The notes under the pieces are model-generated. The model was not told where the DNA came from and ran no database searches. It saw nothing but the letters and a program-made list of their open reading frames with translations. Shown in pieces: positions 27,477 to 35,839 of a stretch of 64,000 bases of DNA. Numbering within the stretch: position 1 is the stretch's first letter; every line of letters starts with the position of its first letter. Origin of the DNA: DASVTU01 sp036387415 (lineage in GTDB: Bacteria > Acidobacteriota > Blastocatellia > Pyrinomonadales > Pyrinomonadaceae); assembly GCA_036387415.1 (NCBI GenBank), contig DASVTU010000033.1:248001-312000 (forward strand), read 5' to 3'. The position numbers and the translations under genes were made by a program.

Positions 27477-28043
27477 CTACTTTGAAAACTGCGCGATGAC
27501 GCGCTCGCGTATCGCGTCCGGCTTCAACCCTTCCTGCTTCTGCAAATTGTAAGCCAGCAACGCTTCATCGACGCACACCGCACAGTGCGCCGCGTGGTTG
27601 TCAACAAAACAACTATGGAGACTCTTGTGACCAAAGCCCTCGTCGCAGTAGCAATAGCATGGAAGTTGCGCGATGGTCTGCGGAATCTCTTTGACGGCCT
27701 GATAAGCGAGCTTCTGTTTTCCGTAGAACAAGTCCGGCGAGAGCGTCGGCGGCAGACTCTTCAAACTCGCCGCGTCAATCTGAAACGCAGGCACGCGGCC
27801 CGACGCGTTCGCATGACTGTGACCGTCATGACTGTCGTGGCCGTGCGCGTCCGGGGGCACCGGAGTGTAATTCATGCCCTCACGCGTCGCGCTGGTCTGC
27901 GAAGCGTTGGCCTGTTGTGTGCCGGAAGATTGCGTGGACGGACGCGCGGCAGTGGCCGCACGCTCTGACTCGCTCGTCGAAGAACAGGCCGCCAAAGCAG
28001 CGACCAAAAGCATCGCAGATGCCAAAATCAACTTGCTTTTCAT
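27477..28043 (-). CDS. PCYCGC-type lipoprotein
   Basis: The 188-residue product has a lipoprotein signal peptide with the lipobox LAAC (Cys20) and a Ser/Thr/Gln-rich linker. A His/Asp-rich segment (HGHDSHDGHSHAN) follows. The C-terminal domain carries LPCYCYCDEGFGHKSLHSCF and CAVCVDEA, the pattern of the PCYCGC family. The clustered Cys and His suggest metal binding or redox activity at the outer face of a membrane. The next gene downstream encodes a His-rich beta-barrel-like protein 62 bases away... on the same strand it lies upstream, so the two may be one transcript. AAGGAG precedes the ATG. Confidence 0.88.
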   Translation of the reverse strand: MKSKLILASAMLLVAALAACSSTSESERAATAARPSTQSSGTQQANASQTSATREGMNYTPVPPDAHGHDSHDGHSHANASGRVPAFQIDAASLKSLPPTLSPDLFYGKQKLAYQAVKEIPQTIAQLPCYCYCDEGFGHKSLHSCFVDNHAAHCAVCVDEALLAYNLQKQEGLKPDAIRERVIAQFSK

Positions 28044-28104
28044 GGAACCGAATCTCCTTTTAGTTCGATAGCTAATCTGTTCGACAGCTAACTTCTCCCA
28101 GAAT

Positions 28105-29850
28105 TTAATTGCTCCCGTGTCCGCTGTGTGCGTCGCCCGCGTCGGCGCCGTGGCTGCTCATGCGCGAGGGACGGATGCGGAAGAAGAATTTGTACGAGGT
28201 CGGGTGGCGACCGTAAATCGCATCGAGCACGTCGGGCTTTGAATAGAAAGTGACATCGCCGCCGAGCGCGACAGAAAGTTTGCTGGTCGTCCAGATGTCG
28301 CGCGCCGCGCCGAAGGTGTATGCGCCGATGCGGAATTGCGGATGCGAGTCATGGTCGAAGCCGAGGCGATCGAGGTCTTCGTGGCGTAGGAGTTCTTTCC
28401 TGTCCACCAGTTCAAGGCGCGTGTAGACGTAGTTCTTATCGAGAAAGTTGAGGGTTGATTCCGCCGTGTAGCCGTTCAACTTAAAAATCTCGCCGTCGTG
28501 TTCTTCGCGGTTGCGTCCCCAAATCAAACTCGTCGCCCAGTTGCCGCGCGCGAAGGGTTTGTTGTACTGCACGGAAGCCGTCATGCGTCGCGTGTCGCCC
28601 GGTTCGAGCAGTTCGGGATTCTTCAACAGACCATAGGAAAACTGCATCGTCCAATTGTTGTTGGGCGCGACACTGATGCGCGCCGAACGCGAACTCCACG
28701 GGTTGAATTCAAAATTGTAACGACGGTCGTCCGGCTCGCGCCCGTTGAAGACGGAGCCTTCGAGTTTGAGCCAGCGATAGGTGAAGCCAGTCGTGAAGAC
28801 GCCGAAGGAAATGTGCGTCGAATCCTGCAAGTGATGCGTGAGCGGCGCGGTGGGGTTTTCGGAGGCCGACGCGCGATGCATGAAAGCGACGGGGCCGAGC
28901 GCAGGCTCGCCGGGGAAACCGACGTAAGCATACCACGTCGCGCGCTCGCCGACAGGCATGGTGTACTGCGCCGACATCTCCATGAAAAGGTCGTGCGGGT
29001 GTTGCGCGTCGATGATTGGCTCGCCACGGTAAACCTCTCCGGTCTGGAAAAGTTGCGGCGAACCGGCGCCCGAAAAAGTTAGAGGCTCAAGACTAAACAT
29101 GCCGCGAAGTTGGAGCGTGCCGCGACCGATGCGTCGATAAGCCATCGGCATTAACCAGTTCTGCGATTCAAACTTCGTTACGCCGTGCAAGCCGCCCTGA
29201 CGATTGACGCCGATTTTCGCTTCGCCATGCAACATCAGGAGCCACTCGCCCGCCACTTTGTGCCACATGTTCATGGGCGTCGTCGAGGGTTGCCAGGACG
29301 TGCCCGAACCCATCTGCCCCATCGGCATAACATTGCTCGCGCTCGTCCCGACGCGAATACCCATCTCGTTGCCCGACATCACCATCAACGTTGATGCCCC
29401 GGAATCGGGAGAAGGTTGCGCCGTGCTGCGAATCGCGCCGTGCCCGGAATGGTCAACCGCTGTGCTGCCGCTCTGCTTCTCATGTCCTTGATGCGTTGTG
29501 GTAGCGTCCTGCTGCGGCGCAACGGGCTTGAGCGTGTCGCCCCACGTCGTCTGCGTGGGCGCAACGTTTGAAGGCACTGCTGCCGAAGGCGCGACGGGTG
29601 GGTGTTGGTGCGACGGGGGTGTCGGCGTCGTAGGCGTCGGCATGGCGTCTTGAGTTGTTTGTTTAGTCTGCGATGCAGGCGACGCTTTTTCTGGCGTCGG
29701 TATCGGTTGTTGTTGTGCCGGAGCGTTGTGGTGGTCGTGCTGCTGCCCCCATGCCGTCGGCGCACACACGACGCAGAGCAGTATGGCGAGCGCAGAGGCG
29801 CGCACGTACATGTAGAGAGTTTTCTCTTTGAAACCGTGAAATTTATGCAT
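28105..29850 (-). CDS. Exported beta-barrel-like protein with His-rich ends, unknown function
   Basis: The 581-residue product starts at the ATG at 29850 and has a signal peptide ending PTAWGQ. The mature N-terminus is HDHHNAPAQQQ-like, followed by a long Thr/Pro/Gln linker, a Met-rich stretch (NVMPMGQMGSG), and about 380 residues of alternating beta-strands rich in aromatic residues. This second part looks like an outer-membrane barrel. The C-terminus is again His-rich (HGADAGDAHSGHGS). I recall similar proteins in metal-resistance gene neighbourhoods, so a copper or other metal role is possible. It is flanked by a Cys/His lipoprotein and a Cys/His-rich secreted protein. No enzymatic motif is seen. 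Confidence 0.8.
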   Translation of the reverse strand: MHKFHGFKEKTLYMYVRASALAILLCVVCAPTAWGQQHDHHNAPAQQQPIPTPEKASPASQTKQTTQDAMPTPTTPTPPSHQHPPVAPSAAVPSNVAPTQTTWGDTLKPVAPQQDATTTHQGHEKQSGSTAVDHSGHGAIRSTAQPSPDSGASTLMVMSGNEMGIRVGTSASNVMPMGQMGSGTSWQPSTTPMNMWHKVAGEWLLMLHGEAKIGVNRQGGLHGVTKFESQNWLMPMAYRRIGRGTLQLRGMFSLEPLTFSGAGSPQLFQTGEVYRGEPIIDAQHPHDLFMEMSAQYTMPVGERATWYAYVGFPGEPALGPVAFMHRASASENPTAPLTHHLQDSTHISFGVFTTGFTYRWLKLEGSVFNGREPDDRRYNFEFNPWSSRSARISVAPNNNWTMQFSYGLLKNPELLEPGDTRRMTASVQYNKPFARGNWATSLIWGRNREEHDGEIFKLNGYTAESTLNFLDKNYVYTRLELVDRKELLRHEDLDRLGFDHDSHPQFRIGAYTFGAARDIWTTSKLSVALGGDVTFYSKPDVLDAIYGRHPTSYKFFFRIRPSRMSSHGADAGDAHSGHGSN

Positions 29851-29987
29851 TTTTCTTGCCTCTCGAATAGTTTGTCGAAGCGCAACCATGGATTAAATAC
29901 AGGTGCGCCGCTTCCACTTCTCGTTTTTGAGTGAACGACAAGGTGCGTCTTCAGCCGCGACGGGCTGAAGATGTTTTCCGAGAGGCG

Positions 29988-30638
29988 TTAGATGAGAAAA
30001 ATGCTATTGAGAAGATGACGGCGTGCGTGGTCGCCGGGCGGCGCGCCGCGTTGCCGTGCGATGGTGGAAATGAAGACGAGCGGAGGGGCGTTGAGTATTT
30101 TGTCTGCGCGCGGGGCGACGTCGGTCGCAGCGTCGCGTCGCGTCGGGTTTGGCTCATGCAGTCTGACGGCGACGCGCGTCTGCCCTGAACGTCCCACGCA
30201 GTGCGCGCACGACGAAGATGTCGAGACGCGTGCGTCGGAGTTCGTGGGGGTCTGCGCGGCGTCGTCGTTGTCTTGATGCGTCCCGGAGTCGTGTGCGATG
30301 TCGGAGGCGTGGTCTGTCTGCTGCTGTTGCGACATCGCCGGAGTCGCGGCGTGTGGGTCGTGAGAGGGGGGCTGAGACGGCTGTCCGGCGCGCATCGCGC
30401 AGTGCGCGTTCTCGCCCGCGCGCATCTTCATCGCGCAGCACGAATGCGTCTCGTCTGCCGACGAAACGACGACAACCACTTCCGACCCGACAGCATCCCC
30501 TTCATCAACCGACGCGACAGCATCAACCCGCCCGACGCTTCCCGCGTGCGGACAGAGCACAGACGCCAACACGCTGCCCCAACCGCCGACAAGCAGCGCA
30601 GAGGTGATGAGGCCGATTAGTAATAGACGTTGCCGCAT
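29988..30638 (-). CDS. Cys/His/Met-rich secreted protein, possible metal-handling
   Basis: The 216-residue product has a signal peptide (LLLIGLITSALLVGGWGS). Candidate metal-ligand clusters follow: VLCPHAG, ETHSCCAMKMRAGENAHCAM, a His/Asp-rich linker and SSSCAHCVG. No family is recognised. Spacing of CC, C and CxxC resembles small metal-binding proteins rather than a folded enzyme. It lies 137 bases upstream of the His-rich barrel gene on the same strand, which supports a shared function with 27477-29850. The coding call rests on the signal peptide and neighbours, because amino-acid composition is biased. Confidence 0.65.
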   Translation of the reverse strand: MRQRLLLIGLITSALLVGGWGSVLASVLCPHAGSVGRVDAVASVDEGDAVGSEVVVVVSSADETHSCCAMKMRAGENAHCAMRAGQPSQPPSHDPHAATPAMSQQQQTDHASDIAHDSGTHQDNDDAAQTPTNSDARVSTSSSCAHCVGRSGQTRVAVRLHEPNPTRRDAATDVAPRADKILNAPPLVFISTIARQRGAPPGDHARRHLLNSIFLI

Positions 30639-30743
30639 AGTTGTCGAAGACTGTGATGCGCCGAAAGACTGTCCTGTTCGCTATTTTACATGAGCCGCGC
30701 GCTGCGTGCCATCGACCGACGCCGACGACGCGGAATGAAACGA

Positions 30744-30788
30744 AACGGCGTCACATGCGCCGTTTGAGGGCTTCGATGTGACGCCGTT
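30744..30788. terminator. Hairpin downstream of the RsbRD-type gene
   Basis: A 13-bp stem (30744-30756 with 30776-30788) surrounds a 19-base loop. T-tracts are short in both directions. The 325-base gap 30639-30963 otherwise shows no gene. Confidence 0.55.
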
Positions 30789-30963
30789 GTTTTAGAGTTC
30801 GAGATAACGTCCTGATGAGTGCTTGCGGCAGCGACGACAGGCGAGACGAAGGCATGGGCGACGACGCCCGTGCGAGAATTGCCGTCGCGCAGTGTGCCAC
30901 AGCCGCAGCGTGGGCGTCGGCGGGAGTTGCGTTTGCGCGCGTCGAAGATTCGAGTCGGGTAAT

Positions 30964-31431
30964 TTAAGAGACGGATGCTGCGCCGCCGCTCGGTTGCTCC
31001 TGTGGAGCTTCCAAGTAGGCTTCGACGGTACGATACAGTTCCTCGTCGAGAAAGCCGTTTATCTTGAGATAGGATTGGGCGATGTCTTCCGGCGAATGAA
31101 GCGTGAGCGCACCACGATAGGTGTCGATAAACTCCATGAGCGTGAGGCGCAACAGCGTCAGTTCGCGCACTACCTCTTTGAGTTCGTAGCCTTGCGACCA
31201 ACGCTGTCGCCCGTGGTTACGACCCTCTTGAAGCATTCGCCTGCTTGCGTCGCCGTTAGTGGCAAGAGCGGCTTGCAGTTCTTCGACGATTTGCGGGATG
31301 TGGTCGATTAACTGGATGTAGGATAACTGCGAATCGGAGCGGACGCGCCTGTCGGACGTGACCTTTTCCGTCCATTTTTGCACAATCGTCTCCGAGCCAT
31401 TTCTCAAAAGACGACTAATTTCCTCGGCCAT
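30964..31431 (-). CDS. RsbRD N-terminal-domain protein
   Basis: The 155-residue, probably all-helical protein matches the N-terminal sensor of RsbR-type stressosome regulators. It starts EEISRLLRNGSETIVQKWTE and continues VEELQAALATNGDASRRMLQEGRNHGRQRWSQGY, with the family HxxxR pattern. In RsbR proteins this globin-like domain sits before a STAS domain, which is missing here, so the protein is a stand-alone sensor or adaptor. AAGGAGAGG precedes the ATG. No rsbS, rsbT or rsbU gene is seen nearby. A Ser/Ala/Gln tail ends the protein. Confidence 0.82.
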   Translation of the reverse strand: MAEEISRLLRNGSETIVQKWTEKVTSDRRVRSDSQLSYIQLIDHIPQIVEELQAALATNGDASRRMLQEGRNHGRQRWSQGYELKEVVRELTLLRLTLMEFIDTYRGALTLHSPEDIAQSYLKINGFLDEELYRTVEAYLEAPQEQPSGGAASVS

Positions 31432-31777
31432 TGGGGGAACCTCTCCTTGTATTTTTCCGAGTAGTTGCTGAACGCTCGCGGCGGCGGGGAAGCTCTGCCG
31501 CGAGAGGGGTTAAATCTGTGGCAGTATAACATGACGCGCACCGCAGGCAACGACGGAAATCTAACACCCCATTCGCGTATGCCCGCTTCCGTACCGATGG
31601 ATGCGAAACGCGCTTTCGTAGTGTTTTCGAGCGATGCGTGGCGGGCGTCGGTTTTCGGCGGCCTCGTCGTCACCGTGCAAGATGGAGTTTTCCTGATTTG
31701 ACCGCACGGCGCAAAGAGTGAGACGATGCCTCGCATTCAATCTCTTGAACAGCTTTTTTTTGACGAGGTGAAACAGC

Positions 31778-32017
31778 ATGGAAATCGACAAAGACAAGAT
31801 TGTGACGCAGGAGGAGACGGGCGAACCAGCGCCGATTGACCAAGTTGAGGGACGCGTCGAGGCCGAAATGAAGAGCATCGAGGCGGACGCCAAAGAACGC
31901 GTCGCGCATGGCTTGCAAGACCCTCAACTCGAAGAGGAGGCGCACAGGCTCAAACAGGAAAGCGAACTCGAACTCGAACAGGAACGCCTCAAAGACGAAG
32001 ATAAACCCGCGTCCTGA
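31778..32017 (+). CDS. Small acidic coiled-coil-like protein, unknown
   Basis: The 79-residue, highly charged protein is dominated by Glu, Asp, Lys and Gln with heptad-like LEEEAHRLKQESELELEQ spacing. It lacks a signal peptide and is probably helical and soluble. GACGAGGTG lies shortly before the ATG, and a strong terminator follows 66 bases after the stop. Together these support a real gene. It is divergent from the RsbRD-type gene; the 346 bases between (31432-31777) hold a TATAAC hexamer near 31525 but no gene. Function unknown. Confidence 0.65.
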   Translation: MEIDKDKIVTQEETGEPAPIDQVEGRVEAEMKSIEADAKERVAHGLQDPQLEEEAHRLKQESELELEQERLKDEDKPAS

Positions 32018-32082
32018 GATTCGAGCCGACGGCAAGCGTCTTGAATGGAAAGAGCGGAAAACCGACCGGACAGAAAAGAGAG

Positions 32083-32118
32083 CGGGCGGCATCCTTGAAA
32101 GATGCCGCCCGTTTTTCT
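32083..32118 (+). terminator. Rho-independent terminator
   Basis: CGGGCGGCATC (32083-32093) pairs with GATGCCGCCCG (32101-32111), loop CTTGAAA, followed by TTTTTCTT. It ends the small acidic protein gene. Confidence 0.93.
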
Positions 32119-32155
32119 TCTGGCGAACCGTTTGAGACGATGCCGCGTCCGGCGT

Positions 32156-32896
32156 CTATCCGGGCATCTTCATGGCCTGTTCAATCGCCGTCCGCAATGT
32201 CTGCGGGCTGCTGACTGGACTGAAGCCGATTAAGTGTTTGAGCAGCTTGCCATCTTTGGTAATGACCATCGCTTGCGGAATCGCGTTGCGCCCGCGCATG
32301 AGCGTTATCGCCATGTCGTCTTCGACCCAACCGATTTTGTAATTGATGTTGAACTGCTTAGAGAAGGCGCGCACCTTCGCTTCATCGGTCGTCGGGTCTT
32401 CGGTGGTGAGGCCGATAATTTCCAGTTGGTTCGGCTTGAACTCGTTACGCAATTCGATGAGATGCGGAATCGACTGACGACACGGGCCGCACCACGTCGC
32501 CCATAAATCCACCACCAAGACCTTGCCTTTGTAATCCGACAGTTTGAGCGATTTGCCGTCGAGTATCTGCACGTCTCTCGCCATCACGCTCTCCGGCATC
32601 GCTTCCAACGCGGCGGGGTCGGTCGGCGCAGAAGATGTGGTTGAAGATGTGCTGGCCGGAGCCGACGCGTTGTTGGTCGCCGTCCCGTTCTTGATAGTGA
32701 TGGTCGGCGTTCGGGCGGTCTGCGCGGTGGTGGTCGTGTTGGAGTTGGGGTCGGTGGTGGTCGTCTGCTGAGTCGCATCGCCGCAACCGGAGGCGACGAC
32801 GGCGACGGCAGCGAGCGCGAGCGACGTGAGCGTCAAACGCGTCGTCGTCCAAAAGCCCCTCGGCTGCTTCGTGTGCGAATGTTTGCCGGAAATCAT
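32156..32896 (-). CDS. TlpA/ResA-like thioredoxin-fold lipoprotein
   Basis: The 246-residue product has a twin-charged N-terminus and lipobox-like VVASGC (Cys27-28 region), so it is membrane-anchored on the periplasmic side. A Thr/Asn-rich linker precedes a TlpA-type thioredoxin domain with LWATWCGPCRQSIP and the cis-Pro segment NAIPQAMVI. Such proteins reduce disulfides, for example in cytochrome c maturation. The start at 32896 gives the best signal; the longer open frame would overlap the kinase gene. It lies 46 bases downstream of the kinase stop on the same strand and may be co-transcribed. No ccm gene is visible here, so the partner is unknown. Confidence 0.9.
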   Translation of the reverse strand: MISGKHSHTKQPRGFWTTTRLTLTSLALAAVAVVASGCGDATQQTTTTDPNSNTTTTAQTARTPTITIKNGTATNNASAPASTSSTTSSAPTDPAALEAMPESVMARDVQILDGKSLKLSDYKGKVLVVDLWATWCGPCRQSIPHLIELRNEFKPNQLEIIGLTTEDPTTDEAKVRAFSKQFNINYKIGWVEDDMAITLMRGRNAIPQAMVITKDGKLLKHLIGFSPVSSPQTLRTAIEQAMKMPG

Positions 32897-32942
32897 GTAT
32901 ACGATAATTCCTTTGTAATGATTAAGATTCTCGCGCGTGTCT

Positions 32943-35546
32943 TCAAGAGCCGACACGCACCAGACGAAAGCCAATCAGAGGGTCTATCTCCTCTTTCACA
33001 GCGAACCTGCGCGACGTGGCCGAAACCGGCTCGTCGCCGTCCGCCTTGCTTGCATGACCGCCGCCACGCACAACCATCTTACTCTCTTCTTTTGAAGTAA
33101 GTCGCAGGCGGGTGTTGCCTTTGTAATGTGTGGCTTCGGTGGAAGTCCATTCCCAGACGTTGCCAATCATATCCTGCACGCCCTGCGGCGTCGCGCCTTC
33201 AGGGTGAGAGCCGACGGGCTGAAGCGTCTGACTGTCGAGATTGGCGCGACCGTCAATCCACTTCGCGCCCCACGGATAGAGACGCGTCGCGTCGCCGCCG
33301 CGCGCCGCATACTCCCATTCTTCCTCGGTCGGCAGACGATACGCCACGCGGTCGCGCTGCGAACGCCACGCCGCGAAACGCTGTGCATCCTCGTAGGAAA
33401 CATTCCGCACAGGCCAACGTTCGCGTCCCTCCGGCGGAGAAAGTTTTCTGTCCCAGTCGGGCGGCGGCGGGTATCCGGTGGCCTTGACGAACTCGGCATA
33501 CTCGGCGTTGGTAACTTCCGTCCGGTCGATGGCAAAAGGCGCGATGTTGACCGTGTGTGCAGGCCACTGCGCGTACATGTGTTGGAGATAAGCCGCCGTG
33601 TGTTCGGTGGTGAACGGCGGTACGTCGTTGCGCCCAATCAGAAACGCGCCGCCCGTAAGCTGCACCAAATCGGGGCGCGTCGGCTCTCGCGTCGCGTCGC
33701 CTCCCGTGACGGCGTTCGAGTTGCCGCCTGTGTTCGTGTTCTGCGCCGTGCTGCTCTGTTGTCGCTGCATCCAGAAGTAGTAACCGAGTCCGCCGATGGC
33801 ACCGACCAACAGAACCAACGCCGCCGCTATCAGAACCACACGCGCGCCCGACTTTTTCGCCGTGCGCTCATCCGCGTCCACATGCGCTTCACCGCCCGGC
33901 ACGTCAACCACGAACGACGGACGCCGCCCCGAACGCCCCGCGCCACTGCCCGCCGTCGCGGCATCGGTTTCGACGTGCTGCGCGGCGGTTTGTCGTCGCG
34001 TCTCATCGGGCGCTTCGTCGCGGCGGTGCGTCTCGCGCAGACGTACGTGCGTCTCCTCGTCCGCGAGCATCGACTGGTTTCCTGCGTCGCTCGCCGCGTC
34101 GTGTTGACGTGCGGAAGTGGCAGACGTTGCGCCATCGCCCGTGGCAGCGACATGCGGAGTCGCTTCTTGCGCGTGTCGCGTCGCTTCTTCTAGATGCGGA
34201 GATGCATCTTTTAACGAAGTGGTTTCTTGTGCAATCGGAGTCGCAACGTTTCCCGAAATATCTTCGGGCGTCGGCTGGTAAGCCGTCTCGCTCGCAACGT
34301 GCCGCCCCGTCTCGGAGGCGCGCAAGTCGGCCTCGTCGATGCGTGTGGTGCTGCTGCCCTCTGTGGCGGCGTGCTCGCGCACGGTGGCGCGATAGTCGCG
34401 CACGCCTCCGGTCGCTTGATGATACGACGCGGAATCGTCGCGTGGCGTTTCGTAATTTGTCGCCGCGCCCCGCTCGACGACGCCCGCCACTCCGGTGGCG
34501 TTGCCGCTCGTCGCTTCCGTCGTCGGTTGCAGAGGCACGGTGGGCGCGATGTGGATGGTGCTCGCGCCCGCCACCGCCGACGAATCTGGTGAGACGACGG
34601 CTGCGCTACCGACGACCGCTTCGCGCAATTCTGTGACGAAGTCTTCCACGGTCTGCGGTCGATTGTCCGGCTCCTTTTCGAGCGCATGCCGCACCACGGC
34701 TTCGACGGCGGGCGTGACACCCGTGCCACGTCCCAACAGACTCGGCGGCGGCGTCGTCAAGTGCTTCGTCATAATCGAGGGAATCGAGCCGCCCCGAAAC
34801 GGCACTTCGCCCGCCAGCATTTGATAAAGAATCACGCCGAGCGAATAGATGTCTGCGCGGCGGTCGGGTTCTTCGTCACTCCACTGTTCGGGAGCCATGT
34901 AGAACGGCGAACCCATCAAGCCCGTCGTTTGCACGGCGACGAACGAGCCAAGCACGTCGCCTGACTTGATTTTGGCGAGACCGAAATCGAGCACGCGGAT
35001 GCTTTCGCTGACGCTCGCCGCGTCGTTCCTGAGCATGATGTTGAGCGGCTTGAGGTCGCGGTGGACGATGCCCTGACGATGCGCCGCGCCCAACCCCGCA
35101 CCGACGCCCGACATCACTTCCAACGCGCGTTCCGCCGAAAGATGCTTTTCTTCCGTCAGGAGGTCGTGGAGCGAACGCCCTTCGATAAATTCCATGACGA
35201 GAAAAGGCGTCGTGCCGTTGACCACGCCGAAATCTGTGACGGCGATGATGTTTGGATGACGAATCGCGGCGGCGGCCATCGCTTCCTGTCGAAAACGCGT
35301 GACGAGCGAAGGGTCGTTGCCCACAAGGTCTGGGAGAATGATTTTGATGGCGTGTTGGGTTTTAAGAAAGATATGACGCGCCTTGAAGACCGCACCCATG
35401 CCGCCCTGTCCGAGACGTTTTTCCAACTGATAACGCCCGTCGAGCACGGTGTCGCCCGTGATATAGAAGCGCAGTAAATCACCATCGCTCGGACAGTGAT
35501 TAACGTGATCGGGAAAGCAACGAAGGCAAACCGGGCATTCTTTCAT
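32943..35546 (-). CDS. Transmembrane Ser/Thr protein kinase with C-terminal FGE-like domain
   Basis: The 867-residue protein starts with a four-Cys zinc ribbon (CPVC, Cys10, Cys18). A PknB-type kinase domain (about 37-300) is complete: GQGGMG loop, AIKII lysine, HRDLKPLN catalytic loop, DFGLAK and APEQ. A long Thr/Ala/Glu-rich linker follows, then one membrane segment (about 570-590) and an FGE/SUMF1-like C-lectin-type domain (about 625-867) with FAIDRTEVTNAEYAEFVKA, RLPTEEEWEYAARGG and GNVWEWT. The FGE active-site cysteines are missing (RGGGHASKADG in their place), so this part is probably a ligand-sensing module rather than a formylglycine generator. It is predicted to sit in the periplasm, with the kinase in the cytoplasm. 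Confidence 0.93.
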   Translation of the reverse strand: MKECPVCLRCFPDHVNHCPSDGDLLRFYITGDTVLDGRYQLEKRLGQGGMGAVFKARHIFLKTQHAIKIILPDLVGNDPSLVTRFRQEAMAAAAIRHPNIIAVTDFGVVNGTTPFLVMEFIEGRSLHDLLTEEKHLSAERALEVMSGVGAGLGAAHRQGIVHRDLKPLNIMLRNDAASVSESIRVLDFGLAKIKSGDVLGSFVAVQTTGLMGSPFYMAPEQWSDEEPDRRADIYSLGVILYQMLAGEVPFRGGSIPSIMTKHLTTPPPSLLGRGTGVTPAVEAVVRHALEKEPDNRPQTVEDFVTELREAVVGSAAVVSPDSSAVAGASTIHIAPTVPLQPTTEATSGNATGVAGVVERGAATNYETPRDDSASYHQATGGVRDYRATVREHAATEGSSTTRIDEADLRASETGRHVASETAYQPTPEDISGNVATPIAQETTSLKDASPHLEEATRHAQEATPHVAATGDGATSATSARQHDAASDAGNQSMLADEETHVRLRETHRRDEAPDETRRQTAAQHVETDAATAGSGAGRSGRRPSFVVDVPGGEAHVDADERTAKKSGARVVLIAAALVLLVGAIGGLGYYFWMQRQQSSTAQNTNTGGNSNAVTGGDATREPTRPDLVQLTGGAFLIGRNDVPPFTTEHTAAYLQHMYAQWPAHTVNIAPFAIDRTEVTNAEYAEFVKATGYPPPPDWDRKLSPPEGRERWPVRNVSYEDAQRFAAWRSQRDRVAYRLPTEEEWEYAARGGDATRLYPWGAKWIDGRANLDSQTLQPVGSHPEGATPQGVQDMIGNVWEWTSTEATHYKGNTRLRLTSKEESKMVVRGGGHASKADGDEPVSATSRRFAVKEEIDPLIGFRLVRVGS

Positions 35547-35675
35547 CGGATGGCTCTGACTCGAAGCGCGCGGACAGGCTTTTTTTACCCGTCAAGTGAT
35601 TTGATTGCAACGCGCCATAACGAGACGTACAAACGCGAAGTCACACAAGAGTTGTCGCAAATCCATGCGAAAAAA

Positions 35676-35704
35676 ATTCTAACAACTCCCTGCACAGCAA
35701 GCAA
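35676..35704 (-). promoter_or_regulatory. Predicted promoter of the kinase gene
   Basis: On the minus strand TTGCTT (35704-35699), a 17-base spacer and TAGAAT (35681-35676) lie about 130 bases ahead of the ATG at 35546. Confidence 0.55.
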
Positions 35705-35722
35705 GGATGTATGTTGAAACTC

Positions 35723-35750
35723 TTGCCCGGTTCGCCTTGAGAAGTATAAT
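35723..35750 (+). promoter_or_regulatory. Possible orphan + strand promoter
   Basis: TTGCCC (35723-35728), a 16-base spacer and TATAAT (35745-35750) point to the right, where no + strand gene follows. If active it would give a small RNA or a transcript antisense to the gene at 35840-37330. Confidence 0.3.
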
Positions 35751-35839
35751 CACTGGCCTGCGCCGGCTGCTCACAGCCTCGCCGTATTCCTCATCGACAA
35801 CGGAGGCCGCCACACTGAATCCTGCCGGAAAACTATGCC

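Noticed and set aside
31465..31701. Small + strand open frame upstream of the small acidic gene
   Set aside because: No ribosome site, no motif, and it probably covers the promoter region.
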